A stretch of DNA of 43,976 nt, from positions 568,676 through 612,651 of the forward strand of contig NZ_JQAK01000001.1 of the NCBI RefSeq assembly GCF_000757605.1. Reading direction: 5' to 3'. Position numbers and translations under genes: made by a program. This document shows, piece by piece, positions 18,342-29,100 of this stretch (position 1 is its first letter; every line of letters starts with the position of its first letter). The notes below the pieces were generated by a model. It searched no databases. It was not told the DNA's origin and saw nothing but the letters and a program-made list of their open reading frames with translations. The DNA comes from Candidatus Paracaedibacter symbiosus (GTDB lineage Bacteria; Pseudomonadota; Alphaproteobacteria; Paracaedibacterales; Paracaedibacteraceae).

Positions 18342-18674
18342 TCCTCCCCCCTATCTATTATCTTATTTTTTCCTATATTGGCTTTTTTTCCTCTCAAGAT
18401 CCAGTATTTATTTGGGAAAAGAGTGTTTTATGTTCGCCTCTCTACAAAACCACAGACTCTGGGGGGATGACAAAAATTAATATAAATAATATATTGCCTG
18501 TTTTTTCCATTAAATCCCTGTTAAATTTATGTGAAAAAATTACTATACTTTATGTATTTTTATGTATTTTTTAAGTTTTTTAGTGAGACTATTATCATAA
18601 AAGGTAATGGTTTTTGGGGCGTTATCAAAGCCATTTTCATATTAACAGAGGCTAATCCTAAATGGGTAAGAATA

Positions 18675-21401
18675 ATGGCAATTATTGAACAAATAAAAAA
18701 GATTTTTGCTTTCATTCTGGGTAACAGATATCTGGAAAGGTACTTTGTTTATCTCCATATTCTTGAAATTTTCAATACAAAACCCTCTAAAGATGAAATC
18801 TCTCACAATTATAAAACACAGCTCATTAAAACGGCATTTATGGAGACACCCCAGCTGCTAGAACAGCTCAACAGCAACTTAGATGGACTTACTGAAGACG
18901 AAGCCGATGAACTTCGCGACATCATTGGCCTTAATAAATTAGACAGTAACCTCTCTCCTACTTGGTGGCGCCAGCTATGGGAATGCTATCGCACTCCTTT
19001 CAATATATTGCTGTCATTCATGGTGGTTATTTCCTACTGGACCGATGATACTGCGGGGATGACAGTCATTGTTATGATGATTTGTTTGTCCACATTAATT
19101 CGTTTTGTGCAAGAGCGTCGGTCAAGCAGTGCTGCCGAACAATTGAAAGCTATGGTGAAGACAACTGCTACCGTCATCCGTCGACTCATTCATAGGGAGG
19201 CTGGCACTCTTAATATCAGCCAACATAAACACGAGGTGAATGTCGATCACCTTGTGCCCGGCGATATCATCCATCTGTCATCGGGAGATATGATTCCGGC
19301 TGACACCCGAATCTTATTTTGCAAAGACTTATTTATTAACCAAGCCTCCATGACTGGTGAAGCCATGCCTGTGGAAAAATATGTCACCAGTAAAGCAACA
19401 GATAATATTTTTGACTTAGAAAATATTTGCTATATGGGAACAAACGTCATCAGTGGCACCGCCCTTGGAATTGTTATTGCTACGGGCAGAAGCACATTTT
19501 TGGGAGAATTGACGCAACACATGACTGATTCCAGCAGAGCACCAACCAATTTTCAAACCGGTGTCAATAAAATCAGCTGGACTCTCATTCAATTCACCCT
19601 TGTCATGATGCCAATTATCCTGCTGATAAATGGATTTACTAAGCATGACTGGTTTGAAGCATTTTTGTTTGCCGTTTCCGTCGCTGTTGGCTTAACACCG
19701 GAAATGCTCCCCATGATCGTCACCACCACACTGGCCAAAGGCGCCACTATTATGTCGAAACAAAAAGTCATCGTTAAACACCTGGATGCCATTCAAAGCT
19801 TTGGCGCCATGACCGTTTTGTGCACTGATAAAACAGGTACTTTGACGCAGAATAAGATTTTCCTAGAACGCCATACTGATGCCTGGGGTGAAAATTCTGA
19901 TCTCGTCCTAGAATATGCCTATCTTAATAGCTTTCACCAAACAGGACTTAAAAATCTACTCGATGTCGCCGTACTGGAACATGTAGAGGTGAACCAAAAG
20001 CTCGATCCCAGCCTGAATTATGAAAAGATTGATGAAATCCCTTTTGATTTTATGCGCCGCCGGATGTCAGTCATTGTTGCAGACCAACAGCAGAATCACA
20101 TTCTCATTTGTAAAGGAGCATTAGAAGAAATGCTCACCGTTTGCTCGCACGTTTATGAGGATGGTCAATCGCAAAAATTGACCCCTCCCATTAAAACTCA
20201 AATCATGGAAGTCACTGCTAAACTCAACCAAGAAGGCTTACGGATTGTGGCGGTAGCGCGAAAGATTATTGAGGGATCAACCACTCTCCATGCAGAAATA
20301 GATTTGGAACTCCTGGGGTATATCGCTTTTCTGGATCCCCCCAAAGAATCCGCCGCGCCTGCGATTCAATTTTTAAAGAAACATGGCATTGAGGTGAAAA
20401 TCTTAACTGGTGACAATGAACTGGTCACCAAGAAAATTTGTAAAGACGTCGGTCTTCCCCTCCATGGGATCCTCCTAGGGCATGAGGTGGATTCGTTGAG
20501 CGATCGGGAGCTTGCAGAAAAAGCAAAATCCCTGAATGTTTTCGCAAAACTCTCCCCCCTTCATAAAGAACGTATCGTCCGCCTTTTAAAAGAAAACGGA
20601 GAGGTTGTTGGTTTCATGGGAGATGGCATTAATGATGCTAATGCCCTGGAAGCTGCCGACATTGGTATTTCCGTGGATTCTGCGGTCGACATTGCCAAAG
20701 AATCTGCCGACATTATCATGTTAGAAAAAAATCTAATGATTTTGGGGACCGGCGTACTTGAGGGACGCCGCACCTTTGCCAATCTTTTGAAATATCTTAA
20801 AATGGCAATAAGCTCTAACTTTGGAAATGTGTTCACCATCTTAATCACCAGTATATTTCTGCCGTTTTTGCCCCTTATGCCTTTACAGCTGTTGGTGCAA
20901 AACCTTCTTTATGATACCTCACAGATTGCCATCCCTTTTGATAGAGTCGATGCAGAGGCGCTGATAAAACCTCTCAACTGGAATTCACCAGAGCTCTTCC
21001 GATTTATGCTAATTTTTGGTCCTTTAAGCTCTATTTTTGATATTTTGGCTATCTTAACATTATGGTTTGGCTTTGGCGCTAATTCTCTTGAGCATCAAAA
21101 CCTTTTCCAGTCGGGATTTTTTATTGAGGGCATTGTCACCCAAACGCTTATCGTGCATTTAATTCGGACTCGCAAAATTCCTTTTATTGAAAGCTCGGCG
21201 GCGCCCTCCCTTCTCCTGGCCACCTTTGCCATCATCGCCATCGGGATTTATCTCCCTTATAGTCGCTTTGCCGCGACCCTTGATTTCATCCCAGTGCCAC
21301 TCACCTTTACTATCTGGCTAGGTTTCATTGTTTTGGGATATGCGGTCACCGTTCAAATGGTTAAATCTTTCTACCAGAAACGCTTTGGCTGGTATCATTA
21401 G
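18675..21401 (+). CDS. mgtA: magnesium-transporting P-type ATPase (MgtA/P3B)
   Basis: From ATG 18675 the protein has 908 residues, close to the E. coli MgtA length. Motifs in order are GLTEDEADELRDIIGLN, the TGE-type actuator loop (MTGEAMP), the phosphorylation site CTDKTGTLTQN, ILTGDNELV, and the hinge MGDGINDANAL followed by AADIGISVDSAVDIAKESAD. About ten transmembrane helices are arranged as in P3B pumps, which import magnesium. The frame runs upstream to a GTG at 18531. Those 48 residues are Phe/Tyr/Ile-rich and unlike the family, and are better read as untranslated leader. No known magnesium riboswitch could be recognised by eye. Confidence 0.93.
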   Translation: MAIIEQIKKIFAFILGNRYLERYFVYLHILEIFNTKPSKDEISHNYKTQLIKTAFMETPQLLEQLNSNLDGLTEDEADELRDIIGLNKLDSNLSPTWWRQLWECYRTPFNILLSFMVVISYWTDDTAGMTVIVMMICLSTLIRFVQERRSSSAAEQLKAMVKTTATVIRRLIHREAGTLNISQHKHEVNVDHLVPGDIIHLSSGDMIPADTRILFCKDLFINQASMTGEAMPVEKYVTSKATDNIFDLENICYMGTNVISGTALGIVIATGRSTFLGELTQHMTDSSRAPTNFQTGVNKISWTLIQFTLVMMPIILLINGFTKHDWFEAFLFAVSVAVGLTPEMLPMIVTTTLAKGATIMSKQKVIVKHLDAIQSFGAMTVLCTDKTGTLTQNKIFLERHTDAWGENSDLVLEYAYLNSFHQTGLKNLLDVAVLEHVEVNQKLDPSLNYEKIDEIPFDFMRRRMSVIVADQQQNHILICKGALEEMLTVCSHVYEDGQSQKLTPPIKTQIMEVTAKLNQEGLRIVAVARKIIEGSTTLHAEIDLELLGYIAFLDPPKESAAPAIQFLKKHGIEVKILTGDNELVTKKICKDVGLPLHGILLGHEVDSLSDRELAEKAKSLNVFAKLSPLHKERIVRLLKENGEVVGFMGDGINDANALEAADIGISVDSAVDIAKESADIIMLEKNLMILGTGVLEGRRTFANLLKYLKMAISSNFGNVFTILITSIFLPFLPLMPLQLLVQNLLYDTSQIAIPFDRVDAEALIKPLNWNSPELFRFMLIFGPLSSIFDILAILTLWFGFGANSLEHQNLFQSGFFIEGIVTQTLIVHLIRTRKIPFIESSAAPSLLLATFAIIAIGIYLPYSRFAATLDFIPVPLTFTIWLGFIVLGYAVTVQMVKSFYQKRFGWYH

Positions 21402-21423
21402 ACTCTCTGGGTATCCCGAAGTC

Positions 21424-22107
21424 CTATTTTACATCCTGAGTCCCATCCAAAATCAGTGTCAGAGGTGAACCACCTGTTTTATGATTATATTCGCAACGCT
21501 GTTGAAATGGTCTTTTAACCTGCAGCTGGCTACCAAGTTCCTGAAGGTTTTGATTATTGCCTCTTGTCACATAATTTTTAAAGCGCGATATAGTCCCTGC
21601 GGGCTCTAATTGCATGGCCTTAAAGACATAGCTGACATTACTATTACGAGTTGAATAGATTTCGATCGATTCATTGTGGTTAATCAACTCAGCTGCAGTT
21701 TGGCTTAAAACAGGACAGCGCAAAAAAGTTAAATAATTGGCCTGATTGGGTGTGGCAATTTCAGCTTGTAAGACCAGATGTTGATTCTTAACCCCCAATA
21801 ACTTTTGCCAATCTTGATTGAGATTATAGATACAACTCACTATCCCTGATCTTCTGGACACTTCTTGTCCAGGATAGGATTTAGGTCCATTAAAGATCCC
21901 TTGCAATTTTTTGCGCAATCCTACACCGGAAGGACATGGCGTATGGGAGACATAACTCATTTTAGAAAGTGGTCCCGTTTTGTAGGGAGCTCGTTCCGTA
22001 GAGCAAGCTGCGTTTGGCAGGGTATTTAAATCTAGAACGGGACAATCCGCATAGACTGTCGTAGCTAATACCGCACTCGCACTCATCATCATCAAAATTT
22101 TCGACAT
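21424..22107 (-). CDS. periplasmic protein of unknown function
   Basis: I do not recognise this 227-residue protein. It has a signal peptide (MSKILMMMSASAVLATTVYA, cleavage before DCPVLD). The mature part has about seven Cys, suggesting disulfides in the periplasm: DCPVL, AACSTE, HTPCPSG, VSCIYN, LRCPVL, QRCEYN. The start at 22107 has GTGAGGA directly upstream; a longer frame from 22152 does not. The RCEYN and LILDGTQ ends, together with GIVSCIYNL, suggest a compact beta-rich domain. It is convergent with mgtA, leaving 22 bases between the stops. Function unknown. Confidence 0.75.
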   Translation of the reverse strand: MSKILMMMSASAVLATTVYADCPVLDLNTLPNAACSTERAPYKTGPLSKMSYVSHTPCPSGVGLRKKLQGIFNGPKSYPGQEVSRRSGIVSCIYNLNQDWQKLLGVKNQHLVLQAEIATPNQANYLTFLRCPVLSQTAAELINHNESIEIYSTRNSNVSYVFKAMQLEPAGTISRFKNYVTRGNNQNLQELGSQLQVKRPFQQRCEYNHKTGGSPLTLILDGTQDVK

Positions 22108-22743
22108 TTCCTCACCTATAACCCTGGAGCTTCTATAGGAATGATATATCACTCAAAGGTTAAAGATAGCTGAATATGCTGAAAATTATGATGTATTCTT
22201 ATATCTAAGCTGCCACAACATTTGGTATTGTTATCATTTTTATTTAAATTAAGCATATTAGTTACTTAACTAATGATGTATTTTGTTTTTTTCTTTAATT
22301 TTTTAGTTGTACTGAGCACATTATTCGACACTGCATTATTTTCAACAATTAAGCTAGTCAGATTTAAAATACGCTTAATTTTTTCATATTATGCATCTAA
22401 TGACTCTTGATATATGGGACTATTACACAACCCAATATATGTACATTCCCGTCGCGTTTGATTATTGATGATTTTGATAAATTCAGGCAGCTGCGATTCC
22501 TTAATAGGCTTTTTTGGGCCATAGAGCTTAATAATGTTGCCCGCAAAACAATGTGCTTAAGAATCTTTTTCATTCAATTTTTCGATATAATCATGTTAAA
22601 AAACACTATAAGTCGTTATGTGAGAATCATTTTCCCCCATTTCAAGTGGCTCTTTTTGAGGTTGTTCAGCAACTTTATTCTAAGCTTCAGAAAAATAATG
22701 TTTGCATTCTTAATAACTTTGGTGTATATAATAGTTTTATTGA
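22108..22743 (+). other. gene-poor, AT-rich region before tRNA-fMet
   Basis: No intact gene is visible. It contains a small perfect hairpin, ATTAGTT-ACTT-AACTAAT (22257-22274), followed by a T-rich run. From 22553 to about 22740 an open stretch reads like the C-terminal tail of a transposase (see the separate entry). Confidence 0.5.
22553..22740 (+). pseudogene. possible degenerate transposase tail (IS630-like)
   Basis: A frame of about 62 codons starts at a GTG and reads NHFPPFQVALFEVV, QQLYSKLQKN and ILNNFGVYNSF. The spacing of Phe/Leu residues and the final NNF-x-V-Y resemble the C-terminus of IS630-type transposases, where an NF-R-V/I motif closes the protein. No upstream catalytic DDE region is left, and the frame runs into the tRNA. 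This is a weak pattern-based call and could be chance. Confidence 0.25.
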
Positions 22744-22820
<77 letters not shown>

Positions 22821-23261
22821 ATACTAAATTCCTCTGAAAAAATTACCCTCTTTATTCTCTTAAAAATTCAACAATCTTGACTTTTGCCAAAAAGTATTTA
22901 AATCTACTGAGTGTACTTACGAAAGATTATAAAATATGCGAAAGAAAAGCATCAACATTACAGGATAAGCTGGCACACGACCCAACGGGAATTTCCGTGT
23001 GCCGTTAACAATCCCCTATTTGGATTTAGCGCGGCTAAAGTCATTGATTTATTATCCCCAACCCCCCCGAAGAGACGGCATTATGGCTAGCAGATTTAAG
23101 GTGACTTTTATTTTGGTGCGACGCGAATAGTAGACTCTCTTTAAGGAGTACCAAGATAAAAGCGACCCCCAATATGCGAAGCCAGAAACTGATTTCTGTA
23201 GGTGTTTTGGGTACATGCTTATGACTATTTGTAAATTTTGCAAGCAAAGGCTGTGCGACTT
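22821..23261 (+). other. intergenic region with several hairpins and a repeat
   Basis: No gene was found. The region holds GGCACACG (22972-22979) with CGTGTGCC (22996-23003), an 8-bp perfect stem; TTTAGC-GCG-GCTAAA at about 23024-23038; and the family 2 repeat at 23101-23170. Confidence 0.55.
23101..23170 (+). repeat. palindromic repeat family 2, copy B
   Basis: Same unit as 17521-17590, in the same orientation. Here the inverted ends are longer: GACTTTTATTTTGGTGC and GTACCAAGATAAAAGCGAC pair over about 19 positions with few mismatches. It lies upstream of the ABC-F gene, between it and tRNA-fMet. Confidence 0.75.
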
Positions 23262-24893
23262 ATGATTCTTATTCAAAATTTAACCAAAAAATTTGGTCAC
23301 CGTTTTATTTTAGATAACATCAACTATCACTTTCCCGAAGGGGAGAGAATTGCCTTAGTTGGTGCCAATGGAGCCGGCAAATCCACTCTTCTCAACATTA
23401 TCTGCAACTTGGATGAAGCCGAATCGGGCCAACTGATTAAACCGAAAAAGATGGTTCTTGGCTATCTGCCCCAAGAACCCAATCCAACACCTAAAGACAC
23501 GATTTTGGAAGAATGTCTTGAGGGGTCTTATGCGTTAAGAGATCTTGAAAGGCGTCGGGATGCTGCTCTTGAATTAATGGGCCAAGACTATACGGATGAA
23601 CATTATTTTGCCTATGAAAAGCTGGAAGCAGAATTTCAAGAATTGGGCGGTTATGGCCTCTCTTCCGACACAAAAGGTTTATTGATTGGCCTTGGATTTA
23701 CGCAAGACCACTTTGATCGTTCACCGTTGGAACTATCAGGCGGATGGCGGATGCGTTTGGAGCTAGCGAAAGTCCTGATCAACAAGCCTGACTTTTTGAT
23801 TTTGGACGAGCCAACCAACCACTTAGATTTACCCAGTTTGATTTGGTTGGAACAATTCTTGCAAACCTTTAAAGGCACCTTGCTGTTTGTCTCGCATGAC
23901 CGCGATTTGCTGAATCGGTTAGCCACCATTACTCTTCATTTGTTCAACCAAAAACTCACGCCCTACAAAGGAAACTTTGATGCGTTCCTCGATCAATATG
24001 AGCAACGCCAATTGTTGAATGCAAACGAGGTGAAAAACATCCAAAATCGTTATGCTGACATTGAAAAATTCGTTGATCGATTTCGCGCTAAACAGTCTAA
24101 GGCAGCTCAGGTACGTAGCCGCTTAAAGATGCTCTCACGCTTACGTAGCTTAGAAGAATCAGTGCAAATTGACCAGGACCCAAGCGAAGTTTCAATTCAA
24201 CTTAGCAATGGCAATCCCAGTGGTAAACATGTGCTCAATCTTAAAGAGGTTGCGATTGGTTACACCAAACCACTCGCCAAAAAACTCAGCCTCAAGATTG
24301 ATAGAGGGCAAAAGATTGCCATTATTGGTGCCAACGGAATTGGCAAATCAACACTGCTTAAGTCAATCATTCATCAGATTCCCTTTTTAATGGGTCAGGC
24401 TGAATTAGGGCATAATGTGCGCATTGGCTATCACGCTCAGGAACAACTTGATTATCTTGATGAAAAGAAAACAGCACTGGAAAATGTGCTTGCCATTAAT
24501 CCAGAAATCTCTGAACAGCGAGCCCGTTCTCTCCTTGGTGGATTCCTTCTCAGAGGGGATGACGTGTTCAAGAAGCTGTCAATTTTATCAGGGGGCGAAA
24601 AAAACCGGGTAGGCTTATGCTGTTTAATCGTGCAAAATGCGAACTTCCTCCTCCTGGACGAGCCAACCAATCACTTGGATATGTCGAGCGCCAATATTTT
24701 GGCTAATGCCTTGGGGGATTATGAAGGAACAGTACTTTTTGTTAGCCACAACCGCGCCTTTATTAATGATGTAGCCACTCACATTTTTGCGATGACAGCA
24801 GATGGGAGAGGTGGTTTGTTTGAAGGGACATTGGCAGACTATGAATCTCAGGCTTTGTCAGCTGGCTTCCCCAATGTCTTAAAAGCAGATTAA
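23262..24893 (+). CDS. ABC-F family ATPase (ribosome-associated type)
   Basis: This is a soluble protein of 543 residues with two ABC cassettes and no membrane domain. The first cassette has VGANGAGKSTL, LSGGWRMRLELAKVL and LDEPTNHLDL. The second has IGANGIGKSTL, LSGGEKNRVGLCC and LDEPTNHLDM. The linker between them (about residues 230-310) is charged and helical, as in ABC-F proteins that act at the ribosomal E site. The LSGGWRMR signature is typical of the YheS/Uup-like branch. A TTG eight codons upstream could also start the frame, but ATG 23262 fits the family. The gene ends just before a strong GC hairpin. Confidence 0.9.
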   Translation: MILIQNLTKKFGHRFILDNINYHFPEGERIALVGANGAGKSTLLNIICNLDEAESGQLIKPKKMVLGYLPQEPNPTPKDTILEECLEGSYALRDLERRRDAALELMGQDYTDEHYFAYEKLEAEFQELGGYGLSSDTKGLLIGLGFTQDHFDRSPLELSGGWRMRLELAKVLINKPDFLILDEPTNHLDLPSLIWLEQFLQTFKGTLLFVSHDRDLLNRLATITLHLFNQKLTPYKGNFDAFLDQYEQRQLLNANEVKNIQNRYADIEKFVDRFRAKQSKAAQVRSRLKMLSRLRSLEESVQIDQDPSEVSIQLSNGNPSGKHVLNLKEVAIGYTKPLAKKLSLKIDRGQKIAIIGANGIGKSTLLKSIIHQIPFLMGQAELGHNVRIGYHAQEQLDYLDEKKTALENVLAINPEISEQRARSLLGGFLLRGDDVFKKLSILSGGEKNRVGLCCLIVQNANFLLLDEPTNHLDMSSANILANALGDYEGTVLFVSHNRAFINDVATHIFAMTADGRGGLFEGTLADYESQALSAGFPNVLKAD

Positions 24894-24896
24894 TTT

Positions 24897-24930
24897 CGCC
24901 CCCCCTCGGACTTTGATCTGAGGGGGGCAA
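24897..24930 (+). terminator. GC-rich hairpin after the ABC-F gene
   Basis: GCCCCCCCTC (24898-24907) can pair with GAGGGGGGC (24920-24928), extended inward by a few pairs. There is no T-run after it, so termination is likely but not of the classic form. Confidence 0.55.
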
Positions 24931-25105
24931 TGAGAACTCAATTCTAGGTTCCATAAAAAGGAGAGTTGAAGAGAGATATGTTCAGAATAAATCTCCAAAT
25001 AATAATACTTCCCTCTTTTTGTCACTAACAATCTCTGTTATAGTGGCTTAATTTTACTATCCAGCGGCCTATCTCTAGCTTATTTTTTCTTTTGAAGGCA
25101 CCCCC

Positions 25106-26158
25106 ATGATCCTAACTTATGTCAAACAGATTTGGGAAAAAACACGTCACTCACGCCCGGTGATAGTGAGTGCAGCACTCCTCTTTGTTATCCTGATTGG
25201 CTATAAAATCGTCGCTTCCTTCACGGTCTCCATCCTCCCAATTGAGACAAAAGTGGTCGAGGTTGAAACAGCAGCGCTGCACAATATTGCCGTTACCGCT
25301 CGATTTATTGGCACCGTGCGGGCACACCACTCCACCACCCTTATTGCCAAAGCAACAGGCACACTTGACTCCCTTCTCAATGCTGGACAATGGGTAAAAA
25401 AAGGAACGTTGATTGCCAGAGTTGATAATGCGGATATTGAAAAGTCCTATGAACTCTCAGTTGCTGCCGAAAATATTGCCCAGGATCAGTATAATCGCAT
25501 CCTCAATCTTGAGAAGAAAGGAGCGTCCAGCAAAGCAGCTGTGGAAGAAAAAAAGCATGCTTTGATTGGGGCGCAAAAATCTTTGGCAGAGGCAAAAATT
25601 GCCCTTGATAAAATTTATTTCTATGCCCCTTTTGATGGCGTGATTGGTGTCTTTAAAGCGCGTGAAGGCGCGCAAGTGCAAGAAGCTGATCCGATTGTCA
25701 GTCTCTATGACATGGCGAGTCTAATTGTGGAGTTTGATATTCCAGCTTCTCTCTCACTCGCCATTAAAGATCACCAACCAATTCAAATCAATGGCAAAGT
25801 ATACCCTTTAACCCATGTTCAAAAAATGATCGATGAAGAGACGGGCGCCTGCCCTGCCTACGTCACCTATCCTTGCAATGATTGTTTGATTGGGGCCACC
25901 GTAGATGTGGATTTGGTGATTGAACAACACACAGATGTTATTGTTCTCCCCTTTGACGCCATCGTCTTTAAGGACGGGAATATTTTTGTTTATCTCGTGA
26001 AAGGAGGCAAAGCCACCCTTATACCCGTTACACTTGGGTTGCGAGAAAAAGACAAAATTGAGGTAACTGAGGGGGTTGCTGTGGGCGATCAAGTGATCGT
26101 GGCCGGCCAATCTCGTCTTTATCCCGAGATCGCTGTGACAGTCCATCAAGAAAAATAA
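25106..26158 (+). CDS. RND efflux periplasmic adaptor (membrane fusion protein)
   Basis: This 350-residue protein has an N-terminal membrane anchor (about residues 20-40), then the lipoyl/hairpin architecture of AcrA-type adaptors: ATGTLDSLLNAGQWVKKGTLIARVD, a coiled-coil hairpin (about 105-160), the returning lipoyl half YAPFDGVIGVFKAREGAQV, and a beta-barrel and membrane-proximal domain. It links the inner membrane pump (next gene, five bases downstream) to an outer membrane channel. An odd feature is a cluster of three Cys within 15 residues (ACPAYVTYPCNDCLIG) in the barrel region. No outer membrane channel gene is adjacent. Confidence 0.9.
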   Translation: MILTYVKQIWEKTRHSRPVIVSAALLFVILIGYKIVASFTVSILPIETKVVEVETAALHNIAVTARFIGTVRAHHSTTLIAKATGTLDSLLNAGQWVKKGTLIARVDNADIEKSYELSVAAENIAQDQYNRILNLEKKGASSKAAVEEKKHALIGAQKSLAEAKIALDKIYFYAPFDGVIGVFKAREGAQVQEADPIVSLYDMASLIVEFDIPASLSLAIKDHQPIQINGKVYPLTHVQKMIDEETGACPAYVTYPCNDCLIGATVDVDLVIEQHTDVIVLPFDAIVFKDGNIFVYLVKGGKATLIPVTLGLREKDKIEVTEGVAVGDQVIVAGQSRLYPEIAVTVHQEK

Positions 26159-26163
26159 AAGTT

Positions 26164-29100
26164 ATGAATTTGACAACCTATTTTATAAACCATCCGGTGA
26201 CCTCTGTTATCCTGAATGGAATGATTGCGCTGATTGGCGCCTTATGTTTTCACTTGTTGAGCGTCCGCGAATACCCCACAATTACCTTCCCGACAATCAC
26301 TGTCCGCGCCATTTATCCTAATGCCAGTGCTGAGCTTGTTGAAACGGCTGTCACCAATATTCTAGAAGATAATCTTGCCGGAGTTGCTGGTCTTGATAGC
26401 ATTACCTCCTCATCCAATCAAGGATCGTGCTTTGTGGAAATGCACTTTGAGATCGGCACCTCCATGGATCAAGCAATGATTTCTGTACGTGATGCAGTGG
26501 GGCTGGCCCGAGGTCAACTACCGCAACAGGTTAAAGACCCAGTCATTGAGCGTAAAACTAAATCAGATGGCCCGCCATTTATAGTGATTGCCTTAGAGTC
26601 AACGGCGATGGACTTTGGTGCCCTCACTCACTTTGCCAATCTCAATTTACGCAATACCTTTCGCAGTTTGAAAGGTGTGGCATCCTGTGAAGTTTGGGGC
26701 CAACCCTATACTTATAAGGTGTCGTTAGATCCCAAACGGCTTTATAGTTTTGGCGTGAATGTTGATGAAATTTTTAACGCTATTAGTCGCAGCAGTTTGT
26801 CACTCCCCGTTGGGAAATTTCAAAATGAAACACCTGCAACTCTAAATGCCGACCTTAAAACGGTGACGGACTATGAAAACATTTTGATTAGAGAAAAAGA
26901 CTTTAATAATGTTCATAAAAAGCAGCATCCTATTTTTTTAAAATCTGTGGCGAACATCAGCCTCACAACCAACGACGAACAATTCAGAGTTAGAATTAAT
27001 GGCAAGCCTGGCTTATGTTTGGCGATTAATAAAACCTCTGATGCCAACCCGCTTGACATTTCCAGCCTCGTCCAATCCCAAATCAAAGAGCTACAGCAAA
27101 ATCTGCCGCCTGAGCTTAAAGTTCATATTATCACGGATCAAACGGACTTCGTTCGGGCATCCTTGAAAAACATTCAATCGTCTATTATTGAAGCAATTAT
27201 CTTTGTGTTAGCTATTGTCTTTTTGTTCTTGCGAAGCATCAGAGCTACTCTCATACCATTGGTGACGATCCCCATTTCGCTGGTAGGCTCTCTGCTGTTC
27301 CTCACTCTATTTGGCTTTTCAATTAATATCATTACGCTGCTTGCGATGGTTCTTGCTGTTGGACTCGTGGTTGATGACGCTATTGTCGTATTAGAAAACA
27401 TCTCTCGCCACATTGAAGCAGGAACTCCTCCCTTAGAAGCCGCCATTAAAGGTGCCCGTGAAATTGGGTTTGCCATTGTTGCGATGACATTAACACTGAC
27501 CAGCGTCTATGCCCCTATTGCCTTTATTGAAGGGGCGATTGGACAGCTGTTTATTGAGTTTGCTGTCGCTTTGGCGGGGAGTGTTCTGATCTCCGGAATA
27601 GTTGCCTTGACGCTCTCGCCTCTCATGTGCGCGACAATTTTGAAGCCGCAGCAACATCATTTCTTGCCCCAGATAGATTATTTTTTTGACCGGTTAATAG
27701 AGACCTATAGCACCATATTAACGTTTATTCTGAAGCGTCAAAAAGTTGTCCTCTCTGCTACCGCAGCAGCCATTGGTGCTTCTTTTTTATTGGCCAATCT
27801 TCTCCCTCGAGAAATGGCACCTAAAGAGGACCGCGCTCTGATTGGTGTCTACGTGCCACCCATTCCCGGCAAAAACATCACTGCAATGGAACAAAAACTA
27901 ATTCCTATCGAAACTATGATCAAGTCAACACCTGAAGCAGCTGGCTATCTGAGTTTTATGGGCGATTGGGGTGGTTCCGTTGTGCTTCATTTAAAACCAA
28001 AGGCTGAGCGCCATCGGTCAGCGGCGGAAATTGTCGATTCCTTTCGGAGAGAAGCCTCTGCCACGCCTTCTACAGATGTTTGGCCATGGAGCTGGGATTC
28101 AGGACTACCTGGACTTGATAATGACTTTGGTGGCGGAGAACTTGCAATCGTTGTTTCAACAACGGACACTTACCGCGATTTGTTTAAAAATGTTGAGACG
28201 GCACGCAAAAAGATTGAAGATACCAAGCTATTTGACTCGGTTCGTCACGACCTGAAACTTGACTTCTTAAGTTACACCATTGATCTTGACACCAACGCTT
28301 TGTCCAAACTCAACCTCACTCAACAACAAATTGCCAAAACGATTGAGGTATTCTTTAGTGGTGATCAATCCCTTACTTTTTCCAAGGATGGTATTTTGTA
28401 CCCCGTCAGTTTAGAAGGCAGTAGTAACCCTTGGACATTGAATGAGCTTTACGTCACCAATCCTTCCAGTCAGCGCATCTCTCTCGGATCTGTCGCTACA
28501 ATGCTACCCGACACCCAACCTAAAGAATTGAAACATTTTAACCAGATGCGCTCAACTACTTTAAACGTTGATTTACCTGTAGGAATTAAAATTGAATCAG
28601 CAATGCCCAAGCTGTTAAAATCTCTGACCGAAAATCTCCCCCAATCCTATAAAAAAAGCTGGATTGGGGCGGCCAAGATGTATAATGAGTCGACCTCAAC
28701 CATGACCATATTATTCCTCCTTGCTGTGGTTTTTATCTTTGCTATTTTAGCCATTCAGTTTGAAAATTTTGTTGATCCGTTGGTTGTGTTGCTTACCGTC
28801 CCTCTTGCCTGTTCAGGTGCCCTGGGCGTTGTCTGGGCAGTGGAGCAATCGATGAATATTTACGTTCAAGTAGGTCTTATTACCCTCGTTGGCCTGATCA
28901 CCAAACATGGCATTTTGATTGTTGAGTTTACCAATCAGTTGCGCACTCAAGGAATTCCATTGATTGACGCTGTCAGGCAAGCAGCAAAGCTTCGTCTACG
29001 TCCCATCCTTATGACCTCAGGCGCGATGATCTTTGGCATCATCCCTCTTGTGCTGTCAAACGATGCCGGATCTGAATCCCGCCGAGCCATTGGCGCTGTA

